NCBI RefSeq assembly: GCF_048771995.1 | Contig: NC_133063.1 | Location: 28,538,810-28,602,809 of the forward strand | Origin: Taeniopygia guttata | Taxonomy: Eukaryota; Chordata; Aves; Passeriformes; Estrildidae | Reading direction: 5' to 3' | DNA: 64,000 nucleotides | Part shown: in pieces, positions 22,845-35,325 of the stretch | Numbering within the stretch: position 1 is the stretch's first letter | Layout: each line of letters begins with the position of its first letter | Made by a program: the position numbers and the translations under genes | Notes under the pieces: model-generated | Seen by the model: only the letters and a program-made list of their open reading frames with translations | Databases searched by the model: none | Told to the model about the DNA's origin: nothing

Positions 22845-23182
22845 TGTGGTAGATAGGGACAGGCGAGCGGAAGATCTCGGGATGTGACGGAAAGAAAGAC
22901 CCTTCCCCCTTCTCCCTGCTTCACGTTATCTATTAACCCCAGAGCATGTAACCTAACTCAGTAGTTTTCCACTCCCAACTAACCCTAGGGACCCTACAAC
23001 CCCCCTCTGACGTAGCAAAGTCCCCCAAGACTATTTAAACCCATGAGATAAGATAATAAAGGCTTTCGACTGTCCACCACATTGGTGTCAGCATGTGTCG
23101 TTAGTCCGAGTAGCCTGGACAGGCCGGGCTGCCGTGCTGTCGCCTTGCAACCAGGTCACCGTTGCCTCTCCTGAAGGCAACA
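22845..23182 (+). mobile_element. Short solo LTR (about 338 bp)
   Basis: It starts TGTGGTAGATAGGGAC and ends GAAGGCAACA. A TATTTAA box lies at 23032-23038 and an AATAAA at 23055-23060, followed by the ACCACATTGGTGTCAGCATG-type U5 common in avian LTRs. Orientation is plus. Flanking hexamers (TATAGA, TATCTA) agree at only four of six positions, so the target-site duplication is not convincing and the borders may be a few bases off. No internal viral sequence follows. Confidence 0.82.
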
Positions 23183-23502
23183 TATCTACATCCAAACACC
23201 AACAGAAATGCACATTAAACTGGGAGATCAAGAGTAAACCATTGAGAGGTGACTGTAGCACTCAGGATTCCCCTTTGCTGCTTCATCAGGTTTAGATGAT
23301 TTGGTTTTGTGGAGGACTATAACGGACCACAAGCAAAGTTGATCAGCTTTTAAGGTTTCATTTAAAATTCAGAGCACTCAGTGACTATGCATTCACAATG
23401 AGACAAAGCAGTAAGCATGAAGAATGCCAAACCTATTAGTCTTCATTTAATACCAGCAAAGTCACTATTCCTCTATCATGTACTTGATTGGCAATTCTGT
23501 GT

Positions 23503-23525
23503 ACATTACTTTTACAAAGTAATGT
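23503..23525. repeat. Perfect hairpin, 10-bp stem and 3-nt loop
   Basis: ACATTACTTT and AAAGTAATGT are exact reverse complements separated by TAC. No T-run terminator context or retroelement edge is visible. It may be chance. Confidence 0.85.
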
Positions 23526-24599
23526 TTTGTATGAGCAGACTTTTACCAATAAAATGTCACAATGACTAAAATGAAGAGAGTAATATATCCCTAGTTCCTT
23601 TTTTTACATAAAATCACAATAGATTCAGTATTACGTAACTACAGAGACTGGGAGAAATAGAGTGTAAAGAATGTGAGTATGCATTGTGCCATTATAATAC
23701 AATTTATTCAACTATTTATTTATTTAATTTTACTACAAACACTCCTATGCAAAGCGTTAAACACTAGAATAATGTAGAACTGTAGGAAAAATCACAAATA
23801 TCAGAGGGGATCACAAGACCTAACATAATTTCATGAAAGCTGTTATGAGTGAGGGCACTTAAAAGAAACAGTAAATATTCAAATAGTTTTTGGGTAGGGT
23901 TGGTTGATTTGCTAGTGTTAGCATCAAGTTGTATGGATAAATGAGGAGTATTGGTTGCTGCTGGCTTTTAGACAGTGATCATTACCGTCCTGTCAGGGTG
24001 TCTCTTTCCAGTCTGTGATAAGTCCACCTTTGTGTATTGCCATTTAAAGTAAGGTGCTGCTGTCATCTATAAAATGTATTTTCTTTGGGAAATCATCCAG
24101 TCATTTGAAATTTTTAAAATTTTTAAAAGGAACAGTGATGAAAGTTCATCATCCAGGCACAGAATGTGATAATGACACTTCTTCACTCCAGTTCCTAACA
24201 CCCAAGAGACAAAATAACATAATTTTTGATGAAGATACATGTGACCTTGGTACCTCCCTGGGCTCAATGAAGAAATTCCATAATTTGTGTCTGATAATAA
24301 GTACATCTTTCGGTAGTTGCTGGTAAGAAAATACACTTCTCCTGGTTTCTAACTGGGAAGAACTTTACTGAATGCTTCAGTCTGCAGAAGCAAACCAAAA
24401 GCCAAAGCCTGTTCACAGACATGTTCAAGACACATAAATAAACTGCATCTGTGCCTAACAGAGCACATGTTATGCATAGATGCAAATCTCTGGGGTCAAA
24501 GCTTACACAGTGCTTTGAAATTCTTAAGGTAAGGAGGCAATAAATACCACGATAATAAACCTTGGTCTGCAACAGTTCTGCAAGGATAATTGTCCATGA

Positions 24600-24672
24600 T
24601 AGAAAATAATAAATAATAATAATATAGATAATATAATAATAATAAAAAAAAATAATAGAGAAAATAATAAAT
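24600..24672. repeat. AAT/TAA-rich simple repeat
   Basis: Imperfect (AAT)n units with A runs, interrupted by ATAG. Low-complexity, probably slippage-derived. Confidence 0.85.
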
Positions 24673-25634
24673 TGTCCATTATAGAAAAATCTGCTGTGTA
24701 AAATCTACCATGAATGTTTTGGAAGGAAGTAAAATGTCAATACATTTATTTTATAAAACATGTTAAGCATATTATTTTACAGACTTACACAGTCAGAAGC
24801 TTAAAAAAAAAAAAGAATGAAACTAGTTTAAAATTAAGTCTGAAGCTGAAAGACTACAGAGGAAATAGTGATAGTTTGCATAGATAATTTCCTCTCTCAG
24901 ACCATAGAAGCAGTGAACTGAAATACATTCACTGGAAGATGTTGGGAATTTCACATACAGAGCAGAAAATAGTATTTCCAAAGTGAAGATCCCTCTGTCT
25001 AGTTTTTAAGCTTTTCAGCACTTTGTGTTTGATTTTAGGCCACTGACTTTGGACAGCAGTTTCAATCACTGCAAGTGACTTGATGCCAAGAACAACTTTG
25101 GCAGCAGGAGCTGACACATTCGCTTTAGTTCTGCAGTACCACATGTGTCTTCCAAAAGCTGTGGTTACAGACTGCAATAAAGATCTAACTGTTCAGCATA
25201 TTAGTGAGGAAATATACCGTCCTTGACTAAAGGTCTGGAAAAAGATCCAAACTTGGAGCTCTGGTTTTTATTCAGATGCCTTTTTCTAGGTAGCATGTTT
25301 TACTCTGCTTTTGAAAGACTTTGTTGTTATCATTGTTTATTACAGCTGGGTGAATGTTAAAACAGATAAGGTATTTTTTAGCAACTTCTGGATAAAAACA
25401 AAGAAGGGAGAAGAGGGAGTCCCAGTTGCCCTATGGCAAACCACTGCCTGGTGATTATGGAACTCATGAAGGACATGGGGTAACTATTGGCTGTAAACTA
25501 TTTTGGGATATTTTAGGAAGATTTTACTTTGCTTCCATTGCATGCTCAAGACAAGTATACCTAGACATACCAAAATGTTCTTTCAGAATTCTTCTTTTCA
25601 TCAATCTAATATTTACTTCCATCTTCTATGAAAG

Positions 25635-25672
25635 CATAGTACTCTATTGTAGTTCATAGTACTCTATTGTAG
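25635..25672. repeat. 20-bp tandem duplication
   Basis: CATAGTACTCTATTGTAG occurs at 25635 and again at 25655 with TT between. The second copy is 18 bp of the 20-bp unit, with no mismatch. Confidence 0.93.
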
Positions 25673-27272
25673 GTATCATCCTTGAGTATGTTAATTTAGA
25701 AATTAAAACAATTAACTCAAAGAATAAAGTCAACTTTATATCTGTTGTCAAGTATAGAATAAAAAATTGCCCAAACCAATCATGTGTGTACCTGGTTAGC
25801 TATTGACCTCACAGCAGAGCCTCACTCTTTAATTCCTAGAATGCCTGCTTATTTAACACCTTAAAAACAATTTCTTATTTATCTTAATTTATTTTATCTG
25901 TAATTTCCAGAAGTAATTTTGTGGTGAATTTACACATTTTTTGTTGGAATTGAATGGTTACTATTGTCATTATTTAGGCAACAAGAGAAACTTACTACAG
26001 TCTGTCAGTATGTATTACAATTTTCATATTTTATTGATTTTTTTTGCTGTTTTATCAGATATCAGTGCAATTTGGGAGGTTTGTGGAATCCATTTGTCTT
26101 TCCTGTACAAGCTGCTTTGAATAAGTTATGAGTTTATGGCAAGTGAAAGCAAAAGACAATCTAAACAAAGTGTCTAAATAGATTCCACCTAGCCTAATTT
26201 ATGGGGATTTTATAGTTATTATGAAATCAATAATTGAACTGAATATTTGAGGCCCTTATCTTTGAGTAAAGTATGTGCATGAAAGGCACACAAGAATAAA
26301 ATTCAAAAATTACTTTTTTTCTAATAAGTTCTAACACAAAGTATCTCAGGAACATTATAAATCAGTAGCTCAAAAACTTACATTTCATAGTGTCTTTGTC
26401 ATAGTAATGGCTTTCTCTAAATAATGTTAGTTTCTAGACAAGCAGAGAAGAAATTTCATTTCACTGATAATGAAGCAATCTTCAGCAAGATATCAAAACA
26501 TCCTAAGTGGCTAATGACATTTCTTGTGATCTATCTGTTGGCGGTCCTTCCCCTTGGGACAACAAGAGAATACTTTTTATTAAATGTAAATCAGTATTTA
26601 GATAAACACTAAAGAGATGAAGAGAAAAACACTCTGACAGCCTTCAAGCTTAGGGACTGTAAGTGTGCTCAACTACAGTATAAAAAATATTTTTTTTCCA
26701 CACAGACACCTTTGTGAATACCTAGCAGCACAGGTGCCTTGATCTCCAACTAAGAAGGAAACACACACTGGTCTGTATATCCACACACACATATAGATAG
26801 TTACTATGACAATGTGCACTCCTATCTTCTGTCTACTGTTTTATCTTTGTTTTAATCCCCTGGATGCCAATGGCAAGGAGAAATGTACTGTGGACTTACA
26901 AGAAAAAGAAGCAGGAAGGTTAACACTATGAGCAGATACTTTAAGGAGAGAAAACAATGGCTCCTCTCCATGGAGACTGCCATGGGCAGGCTAGCATATG
27001 CCAGCTCCAGCCCAAAAAAAAGGGACCTGGGGTTGTCAGATGTCTCTGTGGTGTACAAGGATTGCTCAGTGTCTAAGTCTACAGACAGATTTTGTGGGTT
27101 GTGCCCTTCTATGGCTTGTGTCTCTACTCCACCCACAACAGCAGCTTGGATAGCCCTCACCTTGCTTTAATTCCCCCTTTCCAAATCATTGTCAGATCTT
27201 TCTTCTCGAAGACGAAGTTTAATAAGAAAAGTAGCCTTAAAATGACAGTTTAATAGAAAATCATAAAACTGT

Positions 27273-28085
27273 GGAATCATAGAATGGTATGGGTTGGGAG
27301 ACACCTTAAAGATCATCTAAGTCAAACTCCCTTCAAGAACACCTTCCATTAAACCTGGTTGTTCAGGTCCATCTGACCTGGTCCCCATCCAAGCTAGCCT
27401 TCAACACTCCAGGGATGGGGCATCTACAGCTTTTATGTGCAAATTATTCCAGTGCATCACCACACTCACAGTAAAAAATTTCTTCCTAATATTTTTTCTA
27501 AGCCTACCCTCATTCAGCTTAAGACCATTCCCCTTGTCCTGTCAAATATGTCCTTATAAAAAGTCACTCTCCACATTTCTTGTAGCTGCCTTAAGGTACC
27601 AGAAGGTGCTATAAGATCTATTTGGACTCTTCTCTTCTCCAGGCTGAGCATCCCCAGCTCTCTCATTCTATCTTCACAGGAAAGATTCTCCAGCTCCTTT
27701 ATCATCTTTGTGGCCCTACTCTGGACTTACTTCATCAAGTCCGCATCTTTCTTATGCTGGAGATCCCAGAGCTGGGTGCAGTGTTCCAGAAGGAGTTTTA
27801 CACAAGCAGAGCAGAGCATCACCTGCCTCAACCTGCTGGTCCTGCTGCTTTAATACAGCCCAGAGTGTGCTTGGTTTTCTGGACTGCAAGAGTGCCTTGA
27901 CACACTGTGTAGAGCTTTTCATCCACAAACATCCCCAGATGTTTCTCTCAAGGGCTCCTCTAAATCCATTCCTCACCCAGCCTGTATTTATGCTTGGGAT
28001 TGCCCCAACCCAGATGCAGGACCTTGCATTTGGCCATGATTTTCACACAGACCTACCTCTCAAGCCTCCAGATAGCCACATGCAA
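27273..28085 (-). mobile_element. CR1 LINE, about 810 bp of the 3' region
   Basis: The 3' terminus is at the left: AATCATAGAATGGTATGGGTTGG, then GATCATCTAAGTC. Reading rightward (toward CR1 5'), further blocks are clear in reverse: CCAGGGATGGGGCATC, CCCTTGTCCTGTC, CTTCTCTTCTCCAGGCTGAGC, CCAGAGCTGGGTGCAG and CAGATGCAGGACCTTGCATTTG-like. This covers the end of the ORF2-derived coding region and 3' UTR. Stops and indels interrupt all frames, so it is a dead copy. Two plus-strand open frames of 92 and 141 codons across 27622-28133 are antisense artefacts of it. Confidence 0.95.
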
Positions 28086-31000
28086 ATACTCATAATCACT
28101 AAACTGCATTTCACTTTTCTAAATATCAGTTAGGGTCTACATAATTGGGCTTTTCTGTGGGCATTTAACCACCACTTTTTAACCATTATTTGGAGATTAA
28201 AAGGAGTAAAAATTGTCTGTCTAAACTCCTACCTCAGATTAAATCACTTAAATTCACAAACATTACAATATGACTATCAGAGAACACTATGCTGTACTTG
28301 CCAAATTCCAAAAAAGAAATTACTTGAGAGATCAGTAAAATTTGCTATAAGACTACTATTTCAGAATAGTGAAGATCACATGAAAATGCTTTCAGCACTT
28401 GGGCCTGCTCTCACTGCCATCTTTCCTAGCAGGAGTGGGAGATTTTGAGAAATGGCAATAGACGTATCACCACATCTCAGCACATCTTAGACTCCTTCCT
28501 TTACACAGGACCTATCCAAATAAATCTATTGTATATATACTTTGTATATAGCACAGCAACCAGTAAGTCACTAACAATGAAATGTACCCTTTCCTAAAAA
28601 TATTGAATTTACTAAACATAGACAGAAAGACAGTGCAGAACTGCACAGCAGGTCCAGTGTTTCTTGGCATGTACATCTTTGATTATGTATGTTACTAAGC
28701 AAAGCCATTGCCTCCAGAAATGCCAGCAGTAGGGCTGTGGCATGATACCTTCCCTCCATTATGGAAAAACATCAAACTTGCAACCTCAGAAAAAAATATT
28801 TGGATGCTACTGACTATAATGATGATAATACTCTCCTTCTGAAAACAAGTTAATTCATATTTGTTCATATATAATCTATATTTCCTGGCCTAGCTGCAAT
28901 AACATTTTTTTACTTTGCCTGGTCTGGAGGGTTTTGGCAGGTTGCTACAAGCCTAAAGATCCCTCCATGCTCCTGTTCTATGGCTAGTATCTAATGTCTC
29001 AAAATTTTCTCAGAGACATTTCTCAGTCCTTAAACAACTTTCTATATGGTCTCCAATATATTTTCATCAATACCTCTATAAGCACCATCTTGTGGTCCTT
29101 AAACAAATCCTATAACATATAGTGTTTACTGGTAAGAATGTAATATTGGCTTAAAACAGCCTGTCCAAACCTCCATGATTTAATACACATCATTGCCTTC
29201 GGGGGCTCTTATCCTTAGCACTAGCTCTGGCAATACAGTAGTTCTATTTTGGTCAGAGGTAAGGTATCACTTTTCTTCTGAGCTAACAAATCTGGAATTG
29301 ACATATTTAAAGCACTAAGAGTAACCCTGACGATTTGCATATAACCTCACAACCATCAAATCCCTCCTGAGTTTGTATTCGATTTTTAAACCCCAGGTTT
29401 GTACCTGAAACAATAATGTCTTCATTCACATGTGTTTCATAGCCCTCTTTTGGCCATGTTAATAACCCATTTATGGTTGGTTTCAGCTCTCAGTAAAATA
29501 TCCATGCATTAATGGGTGAACAAAAATAAGAAATGAAAATTTTTACACAAGTGAACTAGAGACAAAATATTCTCCTTTCTCTTAATTTATTAGTATTGAT
29601 TTTTTGTTAGCACTGAGACTAGGTACTTGTCGATTTCTGAAAAATAAGCAAAAGTACACATACTAGAAGTAGCTCACTATCTTGGCTCTTCTCATTGCAT
29701 TTCTAGTTAAGTGAGCAGGGTTGTTTGTAAAAGCAAAACCTTTCCCTCTCTCTTTTTCTATTTTTGCTCTCTTGTCTTAATATTTCTAGTCTTCAGGCTT
29801 TCATTCTCCAATCTTATTTTGGTTCACATTTCTCTCCAGCAAATTGCATCTGTTCAGTCTTTTAAATGTGATATTGAGGATTTCTGGTAAGGTATGTCAT
29901 CAGTGTTGATAATCTGTGCTAAAACCCATGTGAAGGTCAATGAGTGTGGAGGGCAGGTCTCATCAACTGCTTGTGTGAAGAGTGAGATCATGTTTCCATC
30001 AATTCCCTTGTCAGTGTAACAGGCAAAATCTGAGAGGTTTGGATTCATAATGCCAGATTCCTTGGCATTTATAATTTTTTTGGAGATTGTTTATTTTAGC
30101 TTCACTACAGCTATACAGGTATGCAAGAAACACCTGAGCATATCTCTGCAGAGCAGCAACTAAAATCTCAAAATTTATTAGGCAAAGCCTGATGCTGTTC
30201 AGCTCTTAGCTTAAAAAGCATTCTACCACCTGTCATTTTGGTTAGGAGGGATACAAAGCACTAACAAGCTGTTAAGCAGCATCTGTAAAACTCATTGTGA
30301 TAAAGTATGCAACAAAGAATGGGTAAGAGGGAACAATCAATGATTTTAATTCCTCAGCATATTTTGGTAATGTTTATCTAGATTTCTCAGTCATTAGCTA
30401 GAAAGATTCTACTTTACTGGTCCTTCTTCCATTTATTTTTATAATCCATTCTCTTCCAATTCCTGCACTTCACTGGTACACCTCATTAAAACCTCTCCCT
30501 GTTCTGTGAGCATGGTTGCCCGGGTCAGTGATGAGCTGACTGCTGGACTGCAGCTGACGTATTTTGAAAATGCACTGCAGAGTTTCACCACTCATTCTTC
30601 CTCCAGGACCAAAGACTACACCACAGCCTGCCCCTGTCACAGGAGTCTGGGGCTTCCAGCAGCTTCAGACATTCTGAGTTTAATAGGATGCTGTAAAACT
30701 TTCCTAAGATTTGATTAGAACCATAAAATCTACAGGCAACTACAAGGGAAAACATACATCTATCACAGCTGGAGAAAAAACCCTCCTGCTTCTGTTTGCT
30801 AAACACATGAAATTTAGAACTGTATTTGTAATGCAATTAGTCACAGAATATCAGCTTAAACTATCTACTTTTTTATCACCTTGTTTGCAAGATGTGCTGA
30901 TAGGTGCTACATGATTATATTAAAGATGTCGACATAAATGCATGGCATCAATATTGACTATTTCAAAATAGTCTTAGTTGCTGAAACAGCAACATTGCAT

Positions 31001-31943
31001 CTTCTCCCTTAGTATTCTATACCAATTCCCACAGAAAAATAAATTCTAACATTGTTTATCTCATGACAAACGTATTAGAAATATAGTATATAATATCCTT
31101 ACTATGCTACATACTACATGCTTACAAGTCTACATGCTCACTATGCAATTTATACTTAAAACTGTGAAATAATATTTATGTACATGGACTACTCTTTCCA
31201 AGAATACACCCATTAAACTCTGCACTTATTGTCTGCATGAAGAGAAATTCTTCAGTAATATTATGGGGAATCAATTCTGTATTAGTTACACATATATACA
31301 GTATGGTCTCCTCTTTCATATTATGACACTAAATTTCCCAAAAGAATGCCTACAGTTCAAAGGTTTATGGAATTTTTTGTCACATATATTTTCCTTGTGT
31401 ACTTAAAGTAACTACAAGGGCATAAGGTTAAAGAGGTTTTTTTTTTTTAAATGAAGGCTTCTTAGAAAAAAATAGAATACTTTGGGAAGAGTATAATGAA
31501 AGAGAAGTGACTACATTTACACAGAAGGTTTATTTCATAAAGAACCTATCTTCTACAAGGAAACTATGAAAGTGGAAAAACTTCAAGAACCCATAGGAAA
31601 ATATGGAGGTCAAACATTCTGGAACAGTTTTTCATCATAATGCTAACAATAGGAGATATCTATGCTCTTTCTGCTAGTGCTGATGAAATCTGTGTAATTC
31701 TTTCACCTCTGGGCAAAGTGCTGTTGAGCATAAGCAGAGAAGTGTTGAATCACACATAGATTTCTTTAATTGAATCAGTTCTATGCTCAATGGACTTAGT
31801 AACAATTCTGTAAATCTTTCTGACAGTTCTCTGCAGCTGGTGGGTGACTGAAGGCCTAGTAAAATAGTGGTAACTTTCTCATTCACTCCAAAGGATCTGT
31901 GACCAAAACCAGGCCAACAAACCCAAAAAGGCCATATTTTAAG

Positions 31944-31977
31944 GTTTGTTGGTTTGTTTGTTTGTTTGTTTGTTTTT
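31944..31977. repeat. (GTTT)n microsatellite
   Basis: About six uninterrupted GTTT units (31952-31977) follow an imperfect start from 31944. Confidence 0.93.
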
Positions 31978-32601
31978 ATAGTAAGTAAAGAAAAGGGTAA
32001 GTGAAGTAAAGAAGAGGTATTAAAAAGAGTGGATAATATCCTGGATATTTCTAATGGTGCAAAAAAAAATACAAATGCTACAAGATAGTAAAAGCAATGG
32101 ACACCTTCATACTTTTGTCCAACTACTATTTGTTGTAGTTTTAGGCACTTTTCTGGTTGCAACATTTAGCTTTTGGCTGAAAAGAGGGGCTGTCAGTAGA
32201 GAAGGAGAATGTCCCACTAGCTGAGTGTAAAAAAAAATGGTTCTGTGTACATCAATCTAACTCCTGGTACATTAAGTTCTATCCCAACCTGGAAATGGGT
32301 TCCTCTAAGTATTGGCAGGCAGTAGCATTGAGCACATAATTTGATTAATACTGCAGTCAAAAGCAAAGTCATTCATTCATGCAAAATTCAGTGGGGACAC
32401 ACTGCAGACCAGGTCACTTTAGACAAAGTTATTTAAAACTGACATAAGGTCTCCAATCCAAACCACCAAGTGACCCACACATACCAGCACAAGGATGTGG
32501 AGATCTCCTAGGAATACTGGAAGATGCCAAAAGAAATTGCTACCAAAGTACATTAAAATGCCTGTTATTTAATATATGTCTGCAAAGAAAATCCCAAAAC
32601 A

Positions 32602-32643
32602 GGACAGAGGACAGAGGACAGAGGACAGAGGACAGAGAACAGA
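32602..32643. repeat. 7-bp minisatellite, six copies
   Basis: GGACAGA repeats five times exactly (32602-32636), then once as GAACAGA (32637-32643). A purine-rich 7-mer array, likely length-variable. Confidence 0.95.
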
Positions 32644-33256
32644 GGAAGAGACTGTAAGGTGGGTAAACTGGGACTTGTTGAGTACTCTTCTCTTGGAGAC
32701 AGGGATTCCTGAGGCTTCTACAAAGTCTTTTATGGCACTTTACTTCCAAGAACTGCAAATGGCCAAACCACAGCTTCCACCTTAACTTGAACACAACAGC
32801 AACAAGAGGAGTGTTTGTAAACAGATTTCATATACAGTTCACAGCTACAGACAGAACTGTAGGAAAATAAGTAAAATTTGACTCATTTTAGACTATCTCT
32901 CCCTCCTGCCCCCACACAAGACATATATACTGTTGGAAACCTAAAACTCACCTGAAACTAAAAAAACCCAAGACATGATACTCCTGAGGAAAAAAGAAAA
33001 CTAAATTTCTTTCCCGTTTTTCTAATTTTCTTCAAAGCCAATGGTTGCAAAGTAGAGTTTTGACTTATTCCTTTGTTAAACAGTTGAAAATGATGGAACA
33101 TGAGAGCATGTGTAAAATGTGTTTAGAAGTGCCATTTATCAGACTTCAATTCAGGTCAAGATTGCCTTCTATAATGTCTAAGATGGACATAACCTCAATC
33201 TTCATAACTAAGGGGTAATAAAATATTGAGAATAGAGTTGTGAGTTTGTGCAAGTG

Positions 33257-33274
33257 TTTTTTTTTTTTTTTTTT
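33257..33274. repeat. Poly-T run (18)
   Basis: Eighteen consecutive T. No SINE or retrocopy body is visible on either side. Confidence 0.95.
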
Positions 33275-35225
33275 ACCAATAATCTGGATCCAAGAAAAAA
33301 TCTAAAATGGGAAGGGTTTGGAAGGGAGGCAGAGAGTTCTACAGTGATTCACACCTTGAATTCATGGCTCATTCACTTCAGTATCAATAGTGTCCACACA
33401 GAAAAGACACTATTATTTCACATAATGGAGGGGGCAGCCAGACAATTGGCTTCATTGCACACTGCAGCTACATTGACATTTGTAGAAATGTCCAAATCCA
33501 AAGGGATAAATAATTCACAGCTCTACTGAAAGATAGTACTAAAGGGGTTTGATAGATTGATAAAGAAGGATGCAGCTGTGAAAGTCTGGCACTTCCAAGC
33601 TTCAGGGAATTTGGACTGGCATACTATGTCCTCACATTTCTAGAGAACTGTTAAACTAACCCCCCCCTAAACTTCATTTTTTAACTTCAAATAATCCCTA
33701 TGATAAAGCACAGGAAGATTAAAAAAATATATCAAAAAATACCCAAGGAAAATGGCTCTGTAAAAAGTTACAGAAAGGCAATGAGAGAGGGGGTTGACTT
33801 GCAGTTTTCTAATTACTTCTTTAAACACATTCTTAAATTGGAATGACATATCTTAAAGTTCCTTTCTCTGTGGTTTGACAAATCAACAGTTTACCCACTG
33901 TAAAAATAATGACATGTTTCATTTATTTTCACTGGTTCTTTTCATAGAATATTTTATTCTTAAAATTGCAAGGACAGCTGAAAAGCTTCTTTGAGAATGC
34001 TGAAATCTGTGCATTACAAAAATATCTGTGATACCTAATTCTGTTAACAATTAATGTAATGGCTTTATTTGTTTCTCATGGTATCCTCTGCATTCCAAAC
34101 ATTTGAGGATATTCACTCAAATAGACATTTATCTGATTTTAACTCTGGAGGGCCCTTGTCCTGTTCACATTCCATGCAGCCAGAGCTGGGACGCATTTCA
34201 AAACCAATCCTCATCAGATATGTGGACAACAGTTGCAGAATAAATAAAGGGGTCAATTCTATGCAAAACACAAGTTTTCCCCTTTAAGCGCTTCTGACCT
34301 GCCTGAACTGACAGTAGGACTAAGCAGTAACTCATTTTCCCACATGTTGATATGGCAGATAGACTTAAGAATCATGAAGCTCAATCCCCCATGTTACAGG
34401 CAGTTGTGAACAGTCCCCTTGCTAACAGGTCCTTCTCACTGCTGAAAATATTTCTAGATATGCTTTTAATTTTTATAGAGTTTCAGGACCTAAAAGCTTA
34501 TTTCTATCTATGGTAAATACTGTGAAAACAATAAAAAACCTTGTGGTGTGGCTTATATTAAAAAATGTGCCAAATTTGTTTATTTTATATTTTTTCTGAT
34601 TTTCCTTCCACAGGGAGAGGACTTAAACAGGTGTGAACATGTTTTGCCTTCTCTTTTCTCTCCATTCCTTTGGTTTTGGACTTTTAAGGGTTGGTCTCTT
34701 CCTCTGTCCTAATTTCAGCTTGGGGTTCCCCAGTGTTCCACTCTCCTCTCTCTCTAATGCCTATATCCACCTTCTTCTTTGGACATTCAGCTATATCTGA
34801 ACCACAGAGTCACAAATCTACCCTTTTATTTCAGACCTAACTAATTTCCAAACTAAATTCTCAGCATGTCTCTCTGAGTTCCTGTGGATACCTGTCAAAT
34901 TAAAGTCAAAATTGTAACTTCTTCTTCCTCGGGTATTTGAGGCTACTTTCTTCCTCATTTACCATGGATAATGGTATATATATTCATATATCAAAGATGT
35001 CATCTTTAACTTGGCTTGCTCCTAGTTTTCAAATGTCAAGGGTGTGGAATATGCTTAAGTTCTATTATACAGCACCTGCCCTTCCACACCTTCACAAGAC
35101 AAATTTTTTTTCCAGATGATCATCTATTGTCTTCCTATTTGCAACTTTCTTTTGCTTCAAATTGAATAAAGGAACATCAATGCTTCAATGTGCACAAAAC
35201 AGTGATGCTTACTAAGATTATTTAC

Positions 35226-35325
35226 CTGTCTCCCTGAGACGAGCAATCCATGACCTGGCAGCATAAGCCTCTCTCTCCTCTACCACGATGTGACTTATTG
35301 AAGTTGTTCGCAGCTTTTCCTCGCT
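35226..35325 (-). CDS. Candidate internal coding exon, gene unrecognised
   Basis: On the minus strand 33 codons plus one base lie between an AG (plus CT at 35326-35327) and a GACAG|GTAAAT donor (plus-strand ATTTAC ending 35225). The peptide includes EEKLRTTSISHIVVEEREAY, with four CpGs in 100 bp. Codon choice looks like real coding sequence. The weak point is the acceptor: ATTTAAATAG has almost no pyrimidine tract. The other two minus frames are also largely open. It ends after the first base of a codon. No family is recognised; if real it could belong to the same minus-strand gene as 5580-5694. Confidence 0.27.

Larger units (their letters stand above)
23183..27272. other. AT-rich non-repetitive DNA
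   Basis: No gene is recognised. It holds a 10-bp-stem hairpin (23503-23525), a TAA-rich simple tract (24600-24672) and a 20-bp tandem duplication (25635-25672). A small segment at 24024-24060 has good acceptor and donor borders but only 37 bp and no partner, so I do not call it. Confidence 0.55.

Noticed and set aside
24024..24060. 37-bp segment with good acceptor (TCTCTTTCCAG) and GTAAGG donor
   Set aside because: Isolated, only 11 codons, no phase-compatible partner found.
27622..28133. Plus-strand open frames of 92 and 141 codons
   Set aside because: They lie almost wholly antisense to the minus-strand CR1 at 27273-28085.
30506..30718. 70-codon plus-strand frame with coding-like codons
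   Set aside because: The frame stays open upstream without an acceptor, has no recognised domain, and the opposite strand is open too; length is within chance expectation for 64 kb.
34619..34635. 17-bp microexon after a long pyrimidine tract
   Set aside because: Excellent acceptor but only 17 bp; no partner and no way to test from sequence.
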